Origin: an uncultured Actinomycetes bacterium
Lineage (GTDB): Bacteria > Actinomycetota > Actinomycetes > Mycobacteriales > Mycobacteriaceae
Direction of reading: 5' to 3'
Length of the DNA: 64,000 nucleotides
NCBI GenBank assembly: GCA_903877095.1
Contig: CAIRCP010000051.1
Location: 31,860-95,859 of the forward strand
Below, piece after piece: positions 52,885 through 62,829 of this stretch. Under the pieces are notes generated by a model. That model did not search any database and was not told the origin of the DNA. It saw nothing but the letters and a program-made list of their open reading frames with translations. The position numbers were made by a program, and so were the translations under genes. Numbering within the stretch: position 1 is the first letter of the stretch; each line of letters begins with the position of its first letter.

Positions 52885-54642
52885 TCAGCCCGACGTGATC
52901 TGCACGATCGGCAGATTCCGCAGCGCCCCGGATGCGTGTGCCGGGACCACCGGCCGCACCGGGGCTATTGCGTCCATCCGGCGGTAGTACTCGCCCTGGG
53001 CGGGACGCTCGTCGGCCTCCCCCTTGTTCGGCCACAGCGCGGCGGCCCGCTCTGCCTGGGCGGTGATCGACAACGACGGGTTGACCCCGAGATTGGCCGA
53101 AATCGCCGCGCCGTCAACCACATACAACGACGGGTAGCCGTACACCCGGTGGTAGGGGTCGATGACGCCGTTCTCCGGACTATCCCCGATCGCCGCCCCG
53201 CCCAGGAAGTGGGCGGTCAGCGGGATGTTGAACATCTCACCCCAGGTTCCGGCGGCCACGCCGTCGATCTTCTCCGCGATGCGCCGGGTCACCTGATTGC
53301 CGACCGGGATCCAGGTGGGGTTCGGTTCGCCGTGGCCTTGCTTGCTGGTCATCCGGCGGCCGAACAGGCCCTTGGTCGTGAAAGTGGTGATCGAATTGTC
53401 CAGGTGCTGCATGACCAGCGAGATCACCGAACGCTCACTCCACCTGCGCACCGACAGCACACGCAGGGCGCCCCGCGGGTCGGTCACGGCGGTACGCAGC
53501 AGTTGCCGCCAGCGCGGCACGTCAGTGCCGCCCGGCCCGGAGCCGTTCGTCATCAGCGTCTGCAGCAGGCCCATCGCATTGGAACCCTTGCCGTAGCGGC
53601 ACGGTTCGATGTGGGTGTCCGGCGTGGGGTGGATCGAGGAGGTGATGGCCACGCCGTGGGTGAGGTCGAGGTCATCGGTGGCGCGGTAGCGCCCGGCTCC
53701 GACGATCGACTCCGAGTTGGTACGGGTGAGCACCCCGAGCCGATCGGAGAGCCCGGGCAGCGTGCCGGAGTCGCGCATGGCGAACAGCAGTTCCTGAGTG
53801 CCCCACGTTCCGGCGGCCAGGATGACGTTGCGGGCGGTGAAGGTGGCGGTGTTCTTTCGGATCCAGCGGCCGGTGCGCACGGTGTCGACCTCCCAGGTGC
53901 CGTCGGCCACCTGCCGCACAGCGGTCACGGTCGTCATCGGAAGTACCTGCGCACCAGCCTTTTCCGCCAGACCAAGGTAGTTCTTGACCAGGGTGTTCTT
54001 GGCCCCGTGCCGGCAGCCGGTCATACACTCGCCGCACTCGATGCAGCCGGTGCGGTCCGGGCCGGCGCCGCCGAAGTACGGGTCGGGCACGGTCTTGCCG
54101 GGCGTCTTTCCGTCGACGCCGAAGAACACCCCGACCGGGGTGGGCGTGAAGGTGTCCCCCACACCCATCTCGTCGGCGACCTCCTTCATGAGGCGGTCGG
54201 CGTCGGTGAAGGTCGGGTTCTTGACCACCCCGAGCATGCGCTGGGCCTGGTCGTAGTGCGGCATCAACTCCGAACGCCAGTCGGTGATGTGCGACCACTG
54301 ACCGTCCTCGAAGAAGGGCGCGGGCGGCACGTAGAGCGTGTTGGCGTAGTTCAGCGAGCCGCCGCCCACACCGGCTCCGGCCAGGATCATTACGTTGCGC
54401 AGCAAGTGAATTCGCTGAATGCCGTAGCAACCGAGCGCCGGCGCCCAGAGAAACTCCCGCAGCCGCCAGGACGTCTTGGCGAACTCGTGGTCGGCGAAGC
54501 GGCGACCCGCCTCCAGCACACCGACCCGGTAGCCCTTTTCGGTCAGCCGCAGAGCGCTGACGCTGCCCCCGAAGCCTGATCCGATGATGAGAACGTCATA
54601 GTCGGGTTCGTCGATGTTCATAGGTTCCAAGCTACCGCTCAC
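52885..54642 (-). CDS. choD: ChoD-like cholesterol oxidase (GMC oxidoreductase family)
   Basis: This FAD-dependent GMC-family oxidoreductase matches mycobacterial ChoD (Rv3409c). It is annotated as a 3-beta-hydroxysterol oxidase, although its role in cholesterol breakdown is disputed. The 585-residue protein has DYDVLIIGSGFGGSVSALRL for FAD, AGAGVGGGSLNYANTLYVPP, a Cys-rich TGCIECGECMTGCRHGAKNTL insertion that resembles an Fe-S site, and FLGGAAIGDSPENGVIDPYHRVYGYP. GTG 54642 overlaps the guaB3 stop; ATG 54621 (MNIDEPDYDVL) is an equally good start. Confidence 0.9.
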   Translation of the reverse strand: MSGSLEPMNIDEPDYDVLIIGSGFGGSVSALRLTEKGYRVGVLEAGRRFADHEFAKTSWRLREFLWAPALGCYGIQRIHLLRNVMILAGAGVGGGSLNYANTLYVPPAPFFEDGQWSHITDWRSELMPHYDQAQRMLGVVKNPTFTDADRLMKEVADEMGVGDTFTPTPVGVFFGVDGKTPGKTVPDPYFGGAGPDRTGCIECGECMTGCRHGAKNTLVKNYLGLAEKAGAQVLPMTTVTAVRQVADGTWEVDTVRTGRWIRKNTATFTARNVILAAGTWGTQELLFAMRDSGTLPGLSDRLGVLTRTNSESIVGAGRYRATDDLDLTHGVAITSSIHPTPDTHIEPCRYGKGSNAMGLLQTLMTNGSGPGGTDVPRWRQLLRTAVTDPRGALRVLSVRRWSERSVISLVMQHLDNSITTFTTKGLFGRRMTSKQGHGEPNPTWIPVGNQVTRRIAEKIDGVAAGTWGEMFNIPLTAHFLGGAAIGDSPENGVIDPYHRVYGYPSLYVVDGAAISANLGVNPSLSITAQAERAAALWPNKGEADERPAQGEYYRRMDAIAPVRPVVPAHASGALRNLPIVQITSG

Positions 54643-55775
54643 CGCCCGACGGTCAGCTCCACCTTCTGGAATTCCTTGAGGTCGCAGTAACCCGCTTTGG
54701 CCATCGACCGGCGCAGGCCGCCGACCAGATTCAGCGATCCGAACGGATCATCGGACGGCCCGTTGAGCACGCGGTCCAGGGCGGGACGTTCACCCGGGGC
54801 CACTTCGAGCAGCGCCCCGCGGGGCAGCGACGGGTGTGCGGCCGCGACCGGCCAGAACCAGCCATCGCCGGGCGCCTCGGCCGCTACCGCCAACGGTGTT
54901 CCCAGCACCACCGCGTCGGCGCCACACGCGATCGCGCGGGCCAGGTCGCCGGAGGTGTGGATATCACCGTCGGCAAGAACGTGGACGTAGCGTCCGCCGG
55001 TCTCGTCGAGGTACTCGCGGCGCGCCGCCGCCGCGTCGGCGATCGCGGTCGCCATCGGCACGCTGATGCCGAGCACCTCGTCGCTGGTGGTCACCCCGGC
55101 GGTCGAGCCGTATCCGACGATGACCCCGGCAGCACCGGTGCGCATCAGGTGCAGTGCGGTGCGGTGGTCGGCCACGCCGCCGGCGACCACCGGAACGTCG
55201 AGTTCGGAGATAAACGTCATGAGGTTCAACGGCTCTCCGTTGGAAGCGACCCGTTCGGCGGAGATGATCGTGCCCTGGATGACGAGCAGGTCGATGCCCG
55301 CCGACACCAGCGTTGGAGTGATCGCCCGGGCGTTCTGCGGGCTGACCCGCACCGCAGTCGTTGCCCCGGCGTCGCGCACCCGGGAAACCGCCTCGCCCAG
55401 CAGGTCGAGATTCAGCGGCGCGGAGTGCAACTGCTGCAGCAGCCGAATCGGTGCGGCCGGGTCGTCGTCGGTCCGGGCTACCTCGACGACCCGCGCGATG
55501 ACGTCCTCGAGGTCGGCGTGTCGGCCGATCAGTCCCTCGCCGTTGAGGACGCCCAGCCCGCCCAGCCGGCCCAACTCGATGGCGAATCCGGGCGAGACTA
55601 GGGCATCGGTGGGATGGGCGACCACCGGGATCTCGAACCGGTATGCGTCGAGTTGCCAGGATGTCGAGACGTCCAGCGATGACCGGGTACGACGCGAGGG
55701 CACGATGTTGACCTCGCCGAGTTCATAGGTGCGACGGGCCGTCCGGCCCATTCCGATTTCAACCATGTCACGCAC
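54639..55775 (-). CDS. guaB3: IMP dehydrogenase family protein GuaB3
   Basis: A 378-residue TIM-barrel protein of the IMPDH/GMP reductase superfamily, without CBS domains. It matches Rv3410c. Active enzymes carry a catalytic Cys in a GSxCTT loop; here the loop reads VGYGSTAGVTT, so the Cys is absent. VLADGDIHTSGDLARAIACGADAVVLGTPLA and LVGGLRRSMAKAGY resemble the phosphate-binding and flap parts. The function in mycobacteria is unsettled, and guaB2 is the true IMPDH. GTG 55775 has GGAG six bases upstream; the ATG three codons later is the alternative. It follows guaB2 by ten bases. Confidence 0.93.
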   Translation of the reverse strand: MRDMVEIGMGRTARRTYELGEVNIVPSRRTRSSLDVSTSWQLDAYRFEIPVVAHPTDALVSPGFAIELGRLGGLGVLNGEGLIGRHADLEDVIARVVEVARTDDDPAAPIRLLQQLHSAPLNLDLLGEAVSRVRDAGATTAVRVSPQNARAITPTLVSAGIDLLVIQGTIISAERVASNGEPLNLMTFISELDVPVVAGGVADHRTALHLMRTGAAGVIVGYGSTAGVTTSDEVLGISVPMATAIADAAAARREYLDETGGRYVHVLADGDIHTSGDLARAIACGADAVVLGTPLAVAAEAPGDGWFWPVAAAHPSLPRGALLEVAPGERPALDRVLNGPSDDPFGSLNLVGGLRRSMAKAGYCDLKEFQKVELTVGR

Positions 55776-55785
55776 GGTTGGCTCC

Positions 55786-57402
<1,617 letters not shown>

Positions 57403-57423
57403 TCACTCGCGTACTGTAGGGAC

Positions 57424-57831
57424 GTGCGCGACCACCTGCCACCAGGCCTGCCGCCGGATCCATTCGCCGATGACCCGTGTGACCCGGCGGCCGCGCTCGA
57501 TGCGCTCGAACCCGGTCAGCCGCTCGACGCCCAGGAGCGGGCCGCCGTCGAGGCCGACCTGGCCGACCTGGCGGTGTACGAGGCGCTGCTGGCGCAGCGG
57601 GGCATCCGCGGCCTGGTGGTCTGTTGCGACGAGTGCAACTCCGACCACTATCACGACTGGGACATGTTGCGCGCCAACCTTCTTCAGCTTCTGATCGACG
57701 GGACCGTGCGGCCGCACGAGCCGGCGTACGACCCCGAGCCGGACGCCTACGTCACCTGGGACTACTGCTGCGGGTACGCCGACGCCTCGATGAATGAGGC
57801 AACGTCGGATTACTACGACGGCTCTCGCTGA
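57424..57831 (+). CDS. DUF5319-like conserved protein (Rv3412-like)
   Basis: The 135-residue acidic cytosolic protein has conserved [60 protein letters not shown] and [18 protein letters not shown]. The VCCDEC...DHYHDWD stretch could bind a metal, but nothing is known to me. GTG 57424 starts [14 protein letters not shown] as in Rv3412. It is divergent from guaB2 and convergent with rsdA, with 14 bases between stops. Confidence 0.88.
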   Translation: MRDHLPPGLPPDPFADDPCDPAAALDALEPGQPLDAQERAAVEADLADLAVYEALLAQRGIRGLVVCCDECNSDHYHDWDMLRANLLQLLIDGTVRPHEPAYDPEPDAYVTWDYCCGYADASMNEATSDYYDGSR

Positions 57832-57845
57832 ACCCCTCGAAATCG

Positions 57846-59060
57846 TTACGGGCCGGCCGGTACCGGCACCAGCACCGTCGTGGTGACCGCCGCTGACGGC
57901 ACCGGCTCCGCCGCCGAATCAGGTGCGCTCTGGGGTGCCGGGCTCGGAGCCGGGGCCGGGGACTGACTCGCGGTGTTTTGAGCCGGCGGGGGGGCTTCCG
58001 GCGACGTGGCCACCGATGTCGGAGCGGCCGGGGTGACGCTGGAATCGGCCGATGGCGATGACGGCGGTGCGGTTGCGGTCGTCGGCGCCGCGCTGGTCGG
58101 CGTCGTGGCCTGCTGGCTCTGCGGCGCCGCTGACGTCGTTGCGGCCGAGGATGCCGGCGACGAGCTCGACGGCGGGTTCGACGGCGCAACGGACGAGGTC
58201 GATGCCGACGACGGCGGGGCCGACGTGGCCGGTGACGTCGAACTGCTGGATGCCGAAGAACTCGATGCCGACGAACTGGACGGCGCCTCAGTGGTGGTCG
58301 ACGTGGTCGGTGACGGCGGGGCGCTCGGTGTGCTGGTCGGTTCGACCGCCGGGACCAGTGCGGCCGACGACGGCGGCACGGTGTAGACGACGCCGGGCGG
58401 CGCGGTGGCAGCCGGATCGCGTTCGACCACCTTGGCCGACAGGTCGTTGAACTGGTCGAGCAGTTCCTGCTTCTGCTGCTGGTCGTCGATCGTCGCGACC
58501 TGCGTGCTCACGGCGACCAGCTTGTCCTGCGCCTGCTCCCAGTCACCCTGGGCGATGAGGGTCTGCACCTGGTTGAGCTCGGTCTTGGCGGCCAACCCGA
58601 CCTGGTCGTCGCGCACTTGCTTGGGCGCACTGAACATCATGGTGCGCACGCCGTACAGCGCGTCACCCGGGCCTGATCCGGCCACGACGGCGCCGAAACC
58701 GCCGATGCACAGCACCGCGGCGGCAGAGGCGCCGATGACGCCGAGGCTGCGGCGATTGCGTTTCTGGGTGTCGGTCCACCGTTGCGGGTCCGGTCCAGCA
58801 CGCTTCTGGGCTCGTCCGGCGTTGAAGGCCGCCGTCACGTCGGCGTCGCTGAGCAGTCCCGTCGCTGGCGGCCAGCGAAGCTCGTCGCGCCAACCGCCCA
58901 GCAGGGCGGCAAGTTCGGCATCGGCCGGATCCTGGGGAGTAACCGGCCGGCCTCCGGCCAGCGCGTCGATGAAGCTGTCGGTGCGGCGAACCGCGTCCAG
59001 CGACGGCTCGCCAGGCCCCTGGGCGGCGCCACGGAAATCACGTCGTCCGAAGTCAGGCAT
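57846..59060 (-). CDS. rsdA: Anti-sigma-D factor RsdA
   Basis: RsdA is a single-pass membrane protein that binds and inhibits SigD; in M. tuberculosis it is released by regulated proteolysis. The 404-residue protein has a cytoplasmic anti-sigma domain (1-80: RRTDSFIDALAGGRP, ELAALLGGWRDEL) and a membrane segment (about 105-128). A short helical part and a 200-residue extracellular tail made almost only of Ser, Thr, Pro and Ala follow. The tail makes it about 100 residues longer than M. tuberculosis RsdA. ATG 59060 overlaps the sigD stop by eight bases, ensuring joint synthesis. Confidence 0.92.
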   Translation of the reverse strand: MPDFGRRDFRGAAQGPGEPSLDAVRRTDSFIDALAGGRPVTPQDPADAELAALLGGWRDELRWPPATGLLSDADVTAAFNAGRAQKRAGPDPQRWTDTQKRNRRSLGVIGASAAAVLCIGGFGAVVAGSGPGDALYGVRTMMFSAPKQVRDDQVGLAAKTELNQVQTLIAQGDWEQAQDKLVAVSTQVATIDDQQQKQELLDQFNDLSAKVVERDPAATAPPGVVYTVPPSSAALVPAVEPTSTPSAPPSPTTSTTTEAPSSSSASSSSASSSSTSPATSAPPSSASTSSVAPSNPPSSSSPASSAATTSAAPQSQQATTPTSAAPTTATAPPSSPSADSSVTPAAPTSVATSPEAPPPAQNTASQSPAPAPSPAPQSAPDSAAEPVPSAAVTTTVLVPVPAGP

Positions 59061-59631
59061 AGTCGAACCCCGCTCCAGCAATCTCGTTCTTCAGCCGCGC
59101 AAGGGCGCGATGCTGGGCTACCCGTACGGCGCCGGGGGTGCTGCCGACCGCCTCGGCGGTTTCCTCGGCGGACAGCCCCACAACGATCCGCAAGGTGAGG
59201 ATTTCGCGTTGCTTCTCGGGGAGCACAGCGAGCAATCGATTCATCCGGGCCGCGGAATCGGACTGCAGCGCCATCTGTTCGGGACCCGCCTCCAGCGAGA
59301 ACCGTTCCGGCACAACGTCGGTGGGCTCGGAGCGGTTGCGGGCCGCCGCGCGATGCGCGTCGGCGACCTTGTGCGAAGCGATGCCGTACACGAAAGCCAG
59401 AAACGGGCGTCCCTGGTCCTGATATCGCGGCAGCGCCTGGATGGCGGCCAAGCAAACCTCCTGAGCAACGTCGTCAGCGGACAGGCCACTGCGCTCCGCG
59501 GATCCGATCCTGGCACGTACATACCGGACCACGATGGGGCGAATGATCTCCACTACCTCCCGAAGGGCATCCCGGCTGCCGGCCGCTGCCTGCGCAACGG
59601 CGGCGTCGAGACGCTCTCCTGGAATGGTCAT
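59053..59631 (-). CDS. sigD: ECF RNA polymerase sigma factor SigD
   Basis: SigD is an extracytoplasmic-function sigma factor. The 192-residue protein has region 2 (about 20-90: LREVVEIIRPIVVRYVRARIG, LSADDVAQEVCLAAIQALPRYQDQGRPFLAFVYGIASHKVADAHRAA) and region 4 (LLAVLPEKQREILTLRIVVGLSAEETAEAVGSTPGAVRVAQHRALARLK). Start ATG 59631 (MTIPGERLDAAVAQA) is at the conserved boundary, with GGAGAG upstream. It is followed by overlapping rsdA, its inhibitor, and matches Rv3414c. Confidence 0.95.
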   Translation of the reverse strand: MTIPGERLDAAVAQAAAGSRDALREVVEIIRPIVVRYVRARIGSAERSGLSADDVAQEVCLAAIQALPRYQDQGRPFLAFVYGIASHKVADAHRAAARNRSEPTDVVPERFSLEAGPEQMALQSDSAARMNRLLAVLPEKQREILTLRIVVGLSAEETAEAVGSTPGAVRVAQHRALARLKNEIAGAGFDYA

Positions 59632-59722
59632 CGACGACGGGCTCTCCAACGTTACGGATGTGACAGTTCGGGCGGCTTGGCTCCAGCTAGTGACAATATC
59701 GGCCGAAGCTGACCACGGGCGC

Positions 59723-60547
59723 CTAGCGCATCTTCCAATGGCCGCCGCGCCGCGCCACGACCTGCGCACTTAGGTCGCGAACCTCCTTGATCGCCGCCGG
59801 GCTGTGCGCCTCGCTGCCGATGCCGGACAGCAGACACGCAAGCGCCCAGCGCAACGGGACCAGTCCGTAGGTTTCGGTGTCTTCCAGCGCTGCATCGGCC
59901 ACCGCGCGCGAGCCGGCCAGGTCGCCGGCACAGCACAACGCCGCCGCCAGCACGACGTTGCTCTTGATCCGGTGCCGCCGGGGCACCGACGGCGTGTTCG
60001 CGGCGAGCTCCACCGACCGCCGGGCATGCCGGAGCGCCGCCGCACCGTCCCCGCCGGCCATCGCCAGTTCAGCGTGCACCCAGGCCAGCCGGACCGACTG
60101 CCGGTCCGGCACACCTCCCCCGCTCAACTCGCAGGCCACCCGCTCCGCTCGGGCCAGCAGTGCCGCCGAGGCCGTCAACCGGCCCACCCCCAGCGCATCG
60201 GCCGCAAGACCCGACAGCGCGTCGACACCGGCCTGCGGATCACCGGCGCTTGCCGCCCAGGCCCGTCCGTCGACATCGTGGGAACTCCAGTGCCAGCCGA
60301 GCTGACGCAGGAAGGATGCGTGCGTGCTGAGCGCCAGTGAGCGCCATCGGCCGTCGGGCTCGGCACGCATCAGCAGGGCCAGGTCGGCCCGTGCCGCCGC
60401 GTATCGCCCTTGCCCTCCGGCGCCGACGGCGCGTAACCACAACTCCTCCGGGCCGCGCGCCGCGGGCAGCGGCCAGCGGCCTGGGTCGGCGCCGAAGGCA
60501 ACGTCGGCCAGCAAGCCGGAAGCGCCATCTGGCGGAGGCACGGACAC
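59723..60547 (-). CDS. Conserved hypothetical protein with TPR-like helices (Rv3415c-like)
   Basis: The 274-residue protein is nearly all alpha-helical and Ala-rich, with repeated helix pairs (AAARADLALLMRAEPDGRWRSLALSTHASFLRQLG; SAALLARAERVACEL; AALRHARRSVELAANTPSVPRRHRIKSNVVLAAALCCAGDLAGSRAVADAALED). This suggests a TPR-like scaffold. No enzyme motif is seen. It matches Rv3415c in length and position, upstream of sigD and divergent from whiB3. It starts at GTG 60547 (VSVPPPDGASGLL). The 91-base gap to sigD may carry a sigD promoter. Confidence 0.85.
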   Translation of the reverse strand: MSVPPPDGASGLLADVAFGADPGRWPLPAARGPEELWLRAVGAGGQGRYAAARADLALLMRAEPDGRWRSLALSTHASFLRQLGWHWSSHDVDGRAWAASAGDPQAGVDALSGLAADALGVGRLTASAALLARAERVACELSGGGVPDRQSVRLAWVHAELAMAGGDGAAALRHARRSVELAANTPSVPRRHRIKSNVVLAAALCCAGDLAGSRAVADAALEDTETYGLVPLRWALACLLSGIGSEAHSPAAIKEVRDLSAQVVARRGGHWKMR

Positions 60548-60747
60548 CGGCGCGAGGGTACCAATTCCTCGGGTTAAGAGTTTGTGGTCGGCTTGTTAAC
60601 GCCACGTCAACTCCGGCGGTGGCCGACGGTGCCCGGACGGCACACGCGATGGCCGTCCTGCGTAATCCGATGACACGCCGCCCCTAAAGATGAACGCGAC
60701 GTAAATTCGCAGCCTGCAACGACCCCCATACCCATGGGTCCGGACTA

Positions 60748-60777
60748 TTGACGTGGTTTCGCCGTCCCTCATAGCGT
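60748..60777 (+). promoter_or_regulatory. Candidate sigma-70-type promoter of whiB3
   Basis: TTGACG (60748-60753) and TAGCGT (60772-60777) are separated by 18 bases. This predicts transcription from about 60784 and an 80-base leader before whiB3. The rest of the 60548-60866 gap holds no gene I can support. Confidence 0.5.
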
Positions 60778-60866
60778 TGGGTCGGTAAGTGGTCATTGGC
60801 GACTGCGCTGGATAACCGTCCACACCTCAATAAGTGCGAAATGCGCACCGAGAGAGAGGATTACAC

Positions 60867-61160
60867 ATGTTGCAGCCGCAGCAGCTCCCCGGTCCGAACG
60901 CCGACCTGTGGGATTGGCAGATGCACGGCACCTGCCGGGGCGTCGAATCGGCGGTGTTCTTCCACCCCGACGGCGAACGCGGACGTGCCCGCGCTCAACG
61001 TGAGTCGCGGGCCAAGCAGTTGTGCCGCCAGTGCCCGGTGATCACCCAGTGCCGCACGCACGCACTCACCGTGGGTGAGCCCTATGGAATCTGGGGCGGC
61101 CTGAGCGAGTCGGAACGCGAACTGTTGATCCGCAACGGGGTGCGCCGCCGCACCGCCTGA
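60867..61160 (+). CDS. whiB3: Redox-sensing transcription factor WhiB3
   Basis: WhiB3 is an iron-sulfur regulator that senses O2, NO and redox state; in M. tuberculosis it controls lipid synthesis and partners with the principal sigma factor. The 97-residue protein has the four cluster Cys (Cys23, Cys53, Cys56, Cys62), the PYGIWGGLSESER turn (72-84) and a basic C-terminus (NGVRRRTA). ATG 60867 has AGAGAGGA six bases upstream. It matches Rv3416. In M. tuberculosis groEL1 follows; here an accessory block does. Confidence 0.95.
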   Translation: MLQPQQLPGPNADLWDWQMHGTCRGVESAVFFHPDGERGRARAQRESRAKQLCRQCPVITQCRTHALTVGEPYGIWGGLSESERELLIRNGVRRRTA

Positions 61161-61214
61161 GGGCGGATCGGATCCGCGAGCCGGTCGCTCGGCCCGGATT
61201 GATACCAACCCATA

Positions 61215-61490
61215 GTGGGTACTCGCTTCGGCATGTGGACCCGCGCCGAACTCATCGCCTTCTGGAAGGTCCGGGGTATCGATCCCGACCGTTGCTACTA
61301 CACCGGCTGGCCGCGGGGCGGTGCCTTCGAGGTCGACCATCTGACTCCGATGGCCCGCGGGGGTGAGGACGTCATCGAGAACCTGGTGCCCTGCCTGCCG
61401 GCGGTCAAGCTGGTGAAGAACCATCGCACGCCGGCCGAGCTCATCAGATTCCTCGACTCCGGCCCGCGCGAACTCAGGATCGCGGTCTGA
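61215..61490 (+). CDS. Small HNH-endonuclease-like protein
   Basis: The 91-residue protein reads like an HNH nuclease domain: RCYYTGWPRGGAFEVDHLTPMARGGEDVIENLVP, with the Asp-His pair and the Asn of HNH enzymes, then KNHRTPAELI. The Cys pairs that bind structural zinc in most relatives are not complete: the late site reads PCLPAVKL instead of CxxC, so activity is uncertain. GTG 61215 or ATG 61233 (MWTRAELIAFW) could be the start. Its stop nearly touches the convergent hemophore-like gene. Confidence 0.65.
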   Translation: MGTRFGMWTRAELIAFWKVRGIDPDRCYYTGWPRGGAFEVDHLTPMARGGEDVIENLVPCLPAVKLVKNHRTPAELIRFLDSGPRELRIAV

Positions 61491-61493
61491 TAA

Positions 61494-61868
61494 CTATTGC
61501 GCTGCCACGTCGTTCGGCACGTCGACGCCGACACCACAGCGGTTGCGGATCTCGGCCAGTGGCGCGCGAATTGCTCTGACCTCGTCCTTGACCTGCGGGC
61601 GGTCGTCCAGGTACTGCTGAATGTCGTTGAGCACCTGATCGCGCGGCTGCCCTTTGAGCCCGGTCATGAAATCGTTGACGTCGGGGTGGGTGAAAAGATA
61701 GGCCGACGTGGCCGCTGACACCCCGGCCGCCACACCGGCGAGGTCGGCCACCGTGCAGTTCGGCGGGTCCGCCAGCGCGGCAGGAGTTCCGGCGAAGACG
61801 GCGGCCGTCAGCGCGCCGACGCTCAGCGCGCCGATCACCGCCCGGCGGACGAGAGCTCTGGCAGGCAT
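61494..61868 (-). CDS. Secreted hemophore-like protein (mycobacterial haem-binding family)
   Basis: The 124-residue protein has a signal peptide (ALVRRAVIGALSVGALTAAVFAGTPAALA, cleavage about residue 34). A helical mature domain of 90 residues follows: PPNCTVADLAGVAAGVSAATSAYLFTHPDVNDFMTGLKG and DDRPQVKDEVRAIRAPLAEIRNRCG. The two flanking Cys, the YLFTHPDVNDF centre and the size fit the Rv0203-type hemophore family; haem binding itself is inferred. ATG 61868 has GGAG upstream. It is the last gene of a minus-strand run with the two genes to its right. Confidence 0.85.
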   Translation of the reverse strand: MPARALVRRAVIGALSVGALTAAVFAGTPAALADPPNCTVADLAGVAAGVSAATSAYLFTHPDVNDFMTGLKGQPRDQVLNDIQQYLDDRPQVKDEVRAIRAPLAEIRNRCGVGVDVPNDVAAQ

Positions 61869-61902
61869 GGGGTGCTCCTCTGGTCGGGTGTGCGGAAAAC
61901 GG

Positions 61903-62199
61903 CTAGCGCGGCTGAGGGCGGGGACGCTTACCGCCGAAATTGAAGTCCGGAAGATCCCACGAGATGCCCGGGTCGTAGATGTCGTAGTAATCGCAGGCGG
62001 GGTTCCCGGAGCACGGATAGGGGCTGTATTGCGGAACGCTTGTCGGCGCTCCCGAACTGCCGGACACCGTTCCGCTCGCACACAGGGTGCTGCCGGTGAC
62101 GGTGTTGCAGTCGGCCCTGGCACTCGGTGCGACCGCAACGCCCACTGCCGTCGCCGTGATCGCCAGGGCCGGGACGAGGCACAGCACACTTACCTTCAC
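61903..62199 (-). CDS. Small secreted Cys-containing protein
   Basis: The 98-residue protein has a signal peptide (VKVSVLCLVPALAITATAVGVAVAPSARA). The mature chain of about 70 residues contains four Cys (DCNTVTGSTLCASG, YPCSGNPACDYYDIYDPG), so two disulfides are likely. The end is Pro/Arg-rich (GGKRPRPQPR). I do not recognise it. The GTG at 62199 overlaps the stop of the upstream ATPase-like gene (GTGA), which is the main evidence for the start. Confidence 0.72.
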   Translation of the reverse strand: MKVSVLCLVPALAITATAVGVAVAPSARADCNTVTGSTLCASGTVSGSSGAPTSVPQYSPYPCSGNPACDYYDIYDPGISWDLPDFNFGGKRPRPQPR

Positions 62200-62726
62200 G
62201 AGGGAACCCCCATCTCAACGTCCTCGGCTGCGTCACCGGCTATGTCCTCGGCTGCCTCACCGGCTGCCTCCTCGGCTGCGTCACCGCGTAGCCGGCCGGG
62301 CAGGAAAGCGTTACTCACCAGCCGCCAATGATTCCCGAACTCATCACGGAAGTAAGACAGCAACCGTAGGGCTCCTTGCGCCAACGCCAGTCCCCGACCG
62401 CTCTCGGCCATCTCGTCCGGCATAATCGCGGCCGCGAGGTCGAGATTGGCCGGCTCACCGGCGTCGGTGAACTCGACCTCGACCGCGTCCGGGCGGGCGT
62501 GAAGTTCCATCCACAGCGTCACCGCGCGAGCGTGTTCGAGGATGTTGGCGGCGATTTCCGCTGTCGCGACGCCGATTTCGTTCCTAATGTGCTGCGGCAC
62601 CTGTTCATGCTTGCGCCAGAAGGCTTCCAGCGCGGCATGAATTTGTTCAAGCGCTGCCGGACCGTTGATGATCTCTAGTTTCAACGTAGACCCCAAAGTC
62701 CGTAACGAAATTATGCGTGGGCCCAT
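62196..62726 (-). CDS. RsbW/SpoIIAB-like ATP-binding (GHKL) regulatory protein
   Basis: The 176-residue protein has the serine-kinase/anti-sigma ATPase fold: N-box EIAANILEHA (57-66), G1-like FTDAGEPAN (87-95) and G2 ESGRGLALAQGALRLLSYF (108-126). Such proteins phosphorylate an anti-anti-sigma factor or bind a sigma factor. No STAS partner or sigma gene is adjacent. Residues 148-172 are a repetitive Ala/Glu/Asp tail (AAEEAAGEAAEDIAGDAAED) from a 24-bp DNA repeat. ATG 62726 is the first start; the ribosome-binding site is weak. It is coupled to the secreted protein gene downstream. Confidence 0.78.
   Translation of the reverse strand: MGPRIISLRTLGSTLKLEIINGPAALEQIHAALEAFWRKHEQVPQHIRNEIGVATAEIAANILEHARAVTLWMELHARPDAVEVEFTDAGEPANLDLAAAIMPDEMAESGRGLALAQGALRLLSYFRDEFGNHWRLVSNAFLPGRLRGDAAEEAAGEAAEDIAGDAAEDVEMGVPS
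62223..62287. repeat. 24-bp tandem repeat in the 3' end of the RsbW-like gene
   Basis: CTCGGCTG recurs at 62223, 62247 and 62271, giving about 2.7 units of a 24-bp repeat. It encodes the acidic Ala-rich tail in frame, so copy-number change would lengthen or shorten the tail by eight residues. Confidence 0.85.
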
Positions 62727-62829
62727 CTTGCTTGAACTGTTGTTGTCATTTCAACGTTTCGGCGGAGTCGGTGCGATGACAGGCGTTAATGCCGCTGTTG
62801 CGGGGTGCTCGATACAACGGCGGACTCCC

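Noticed and set aside
61903..62236. Other overlapping frames on both strands across the small secreted protein
   Set aside because: Only the GTG 62199 frame gives a signal peptide and couples to the upstream gene.
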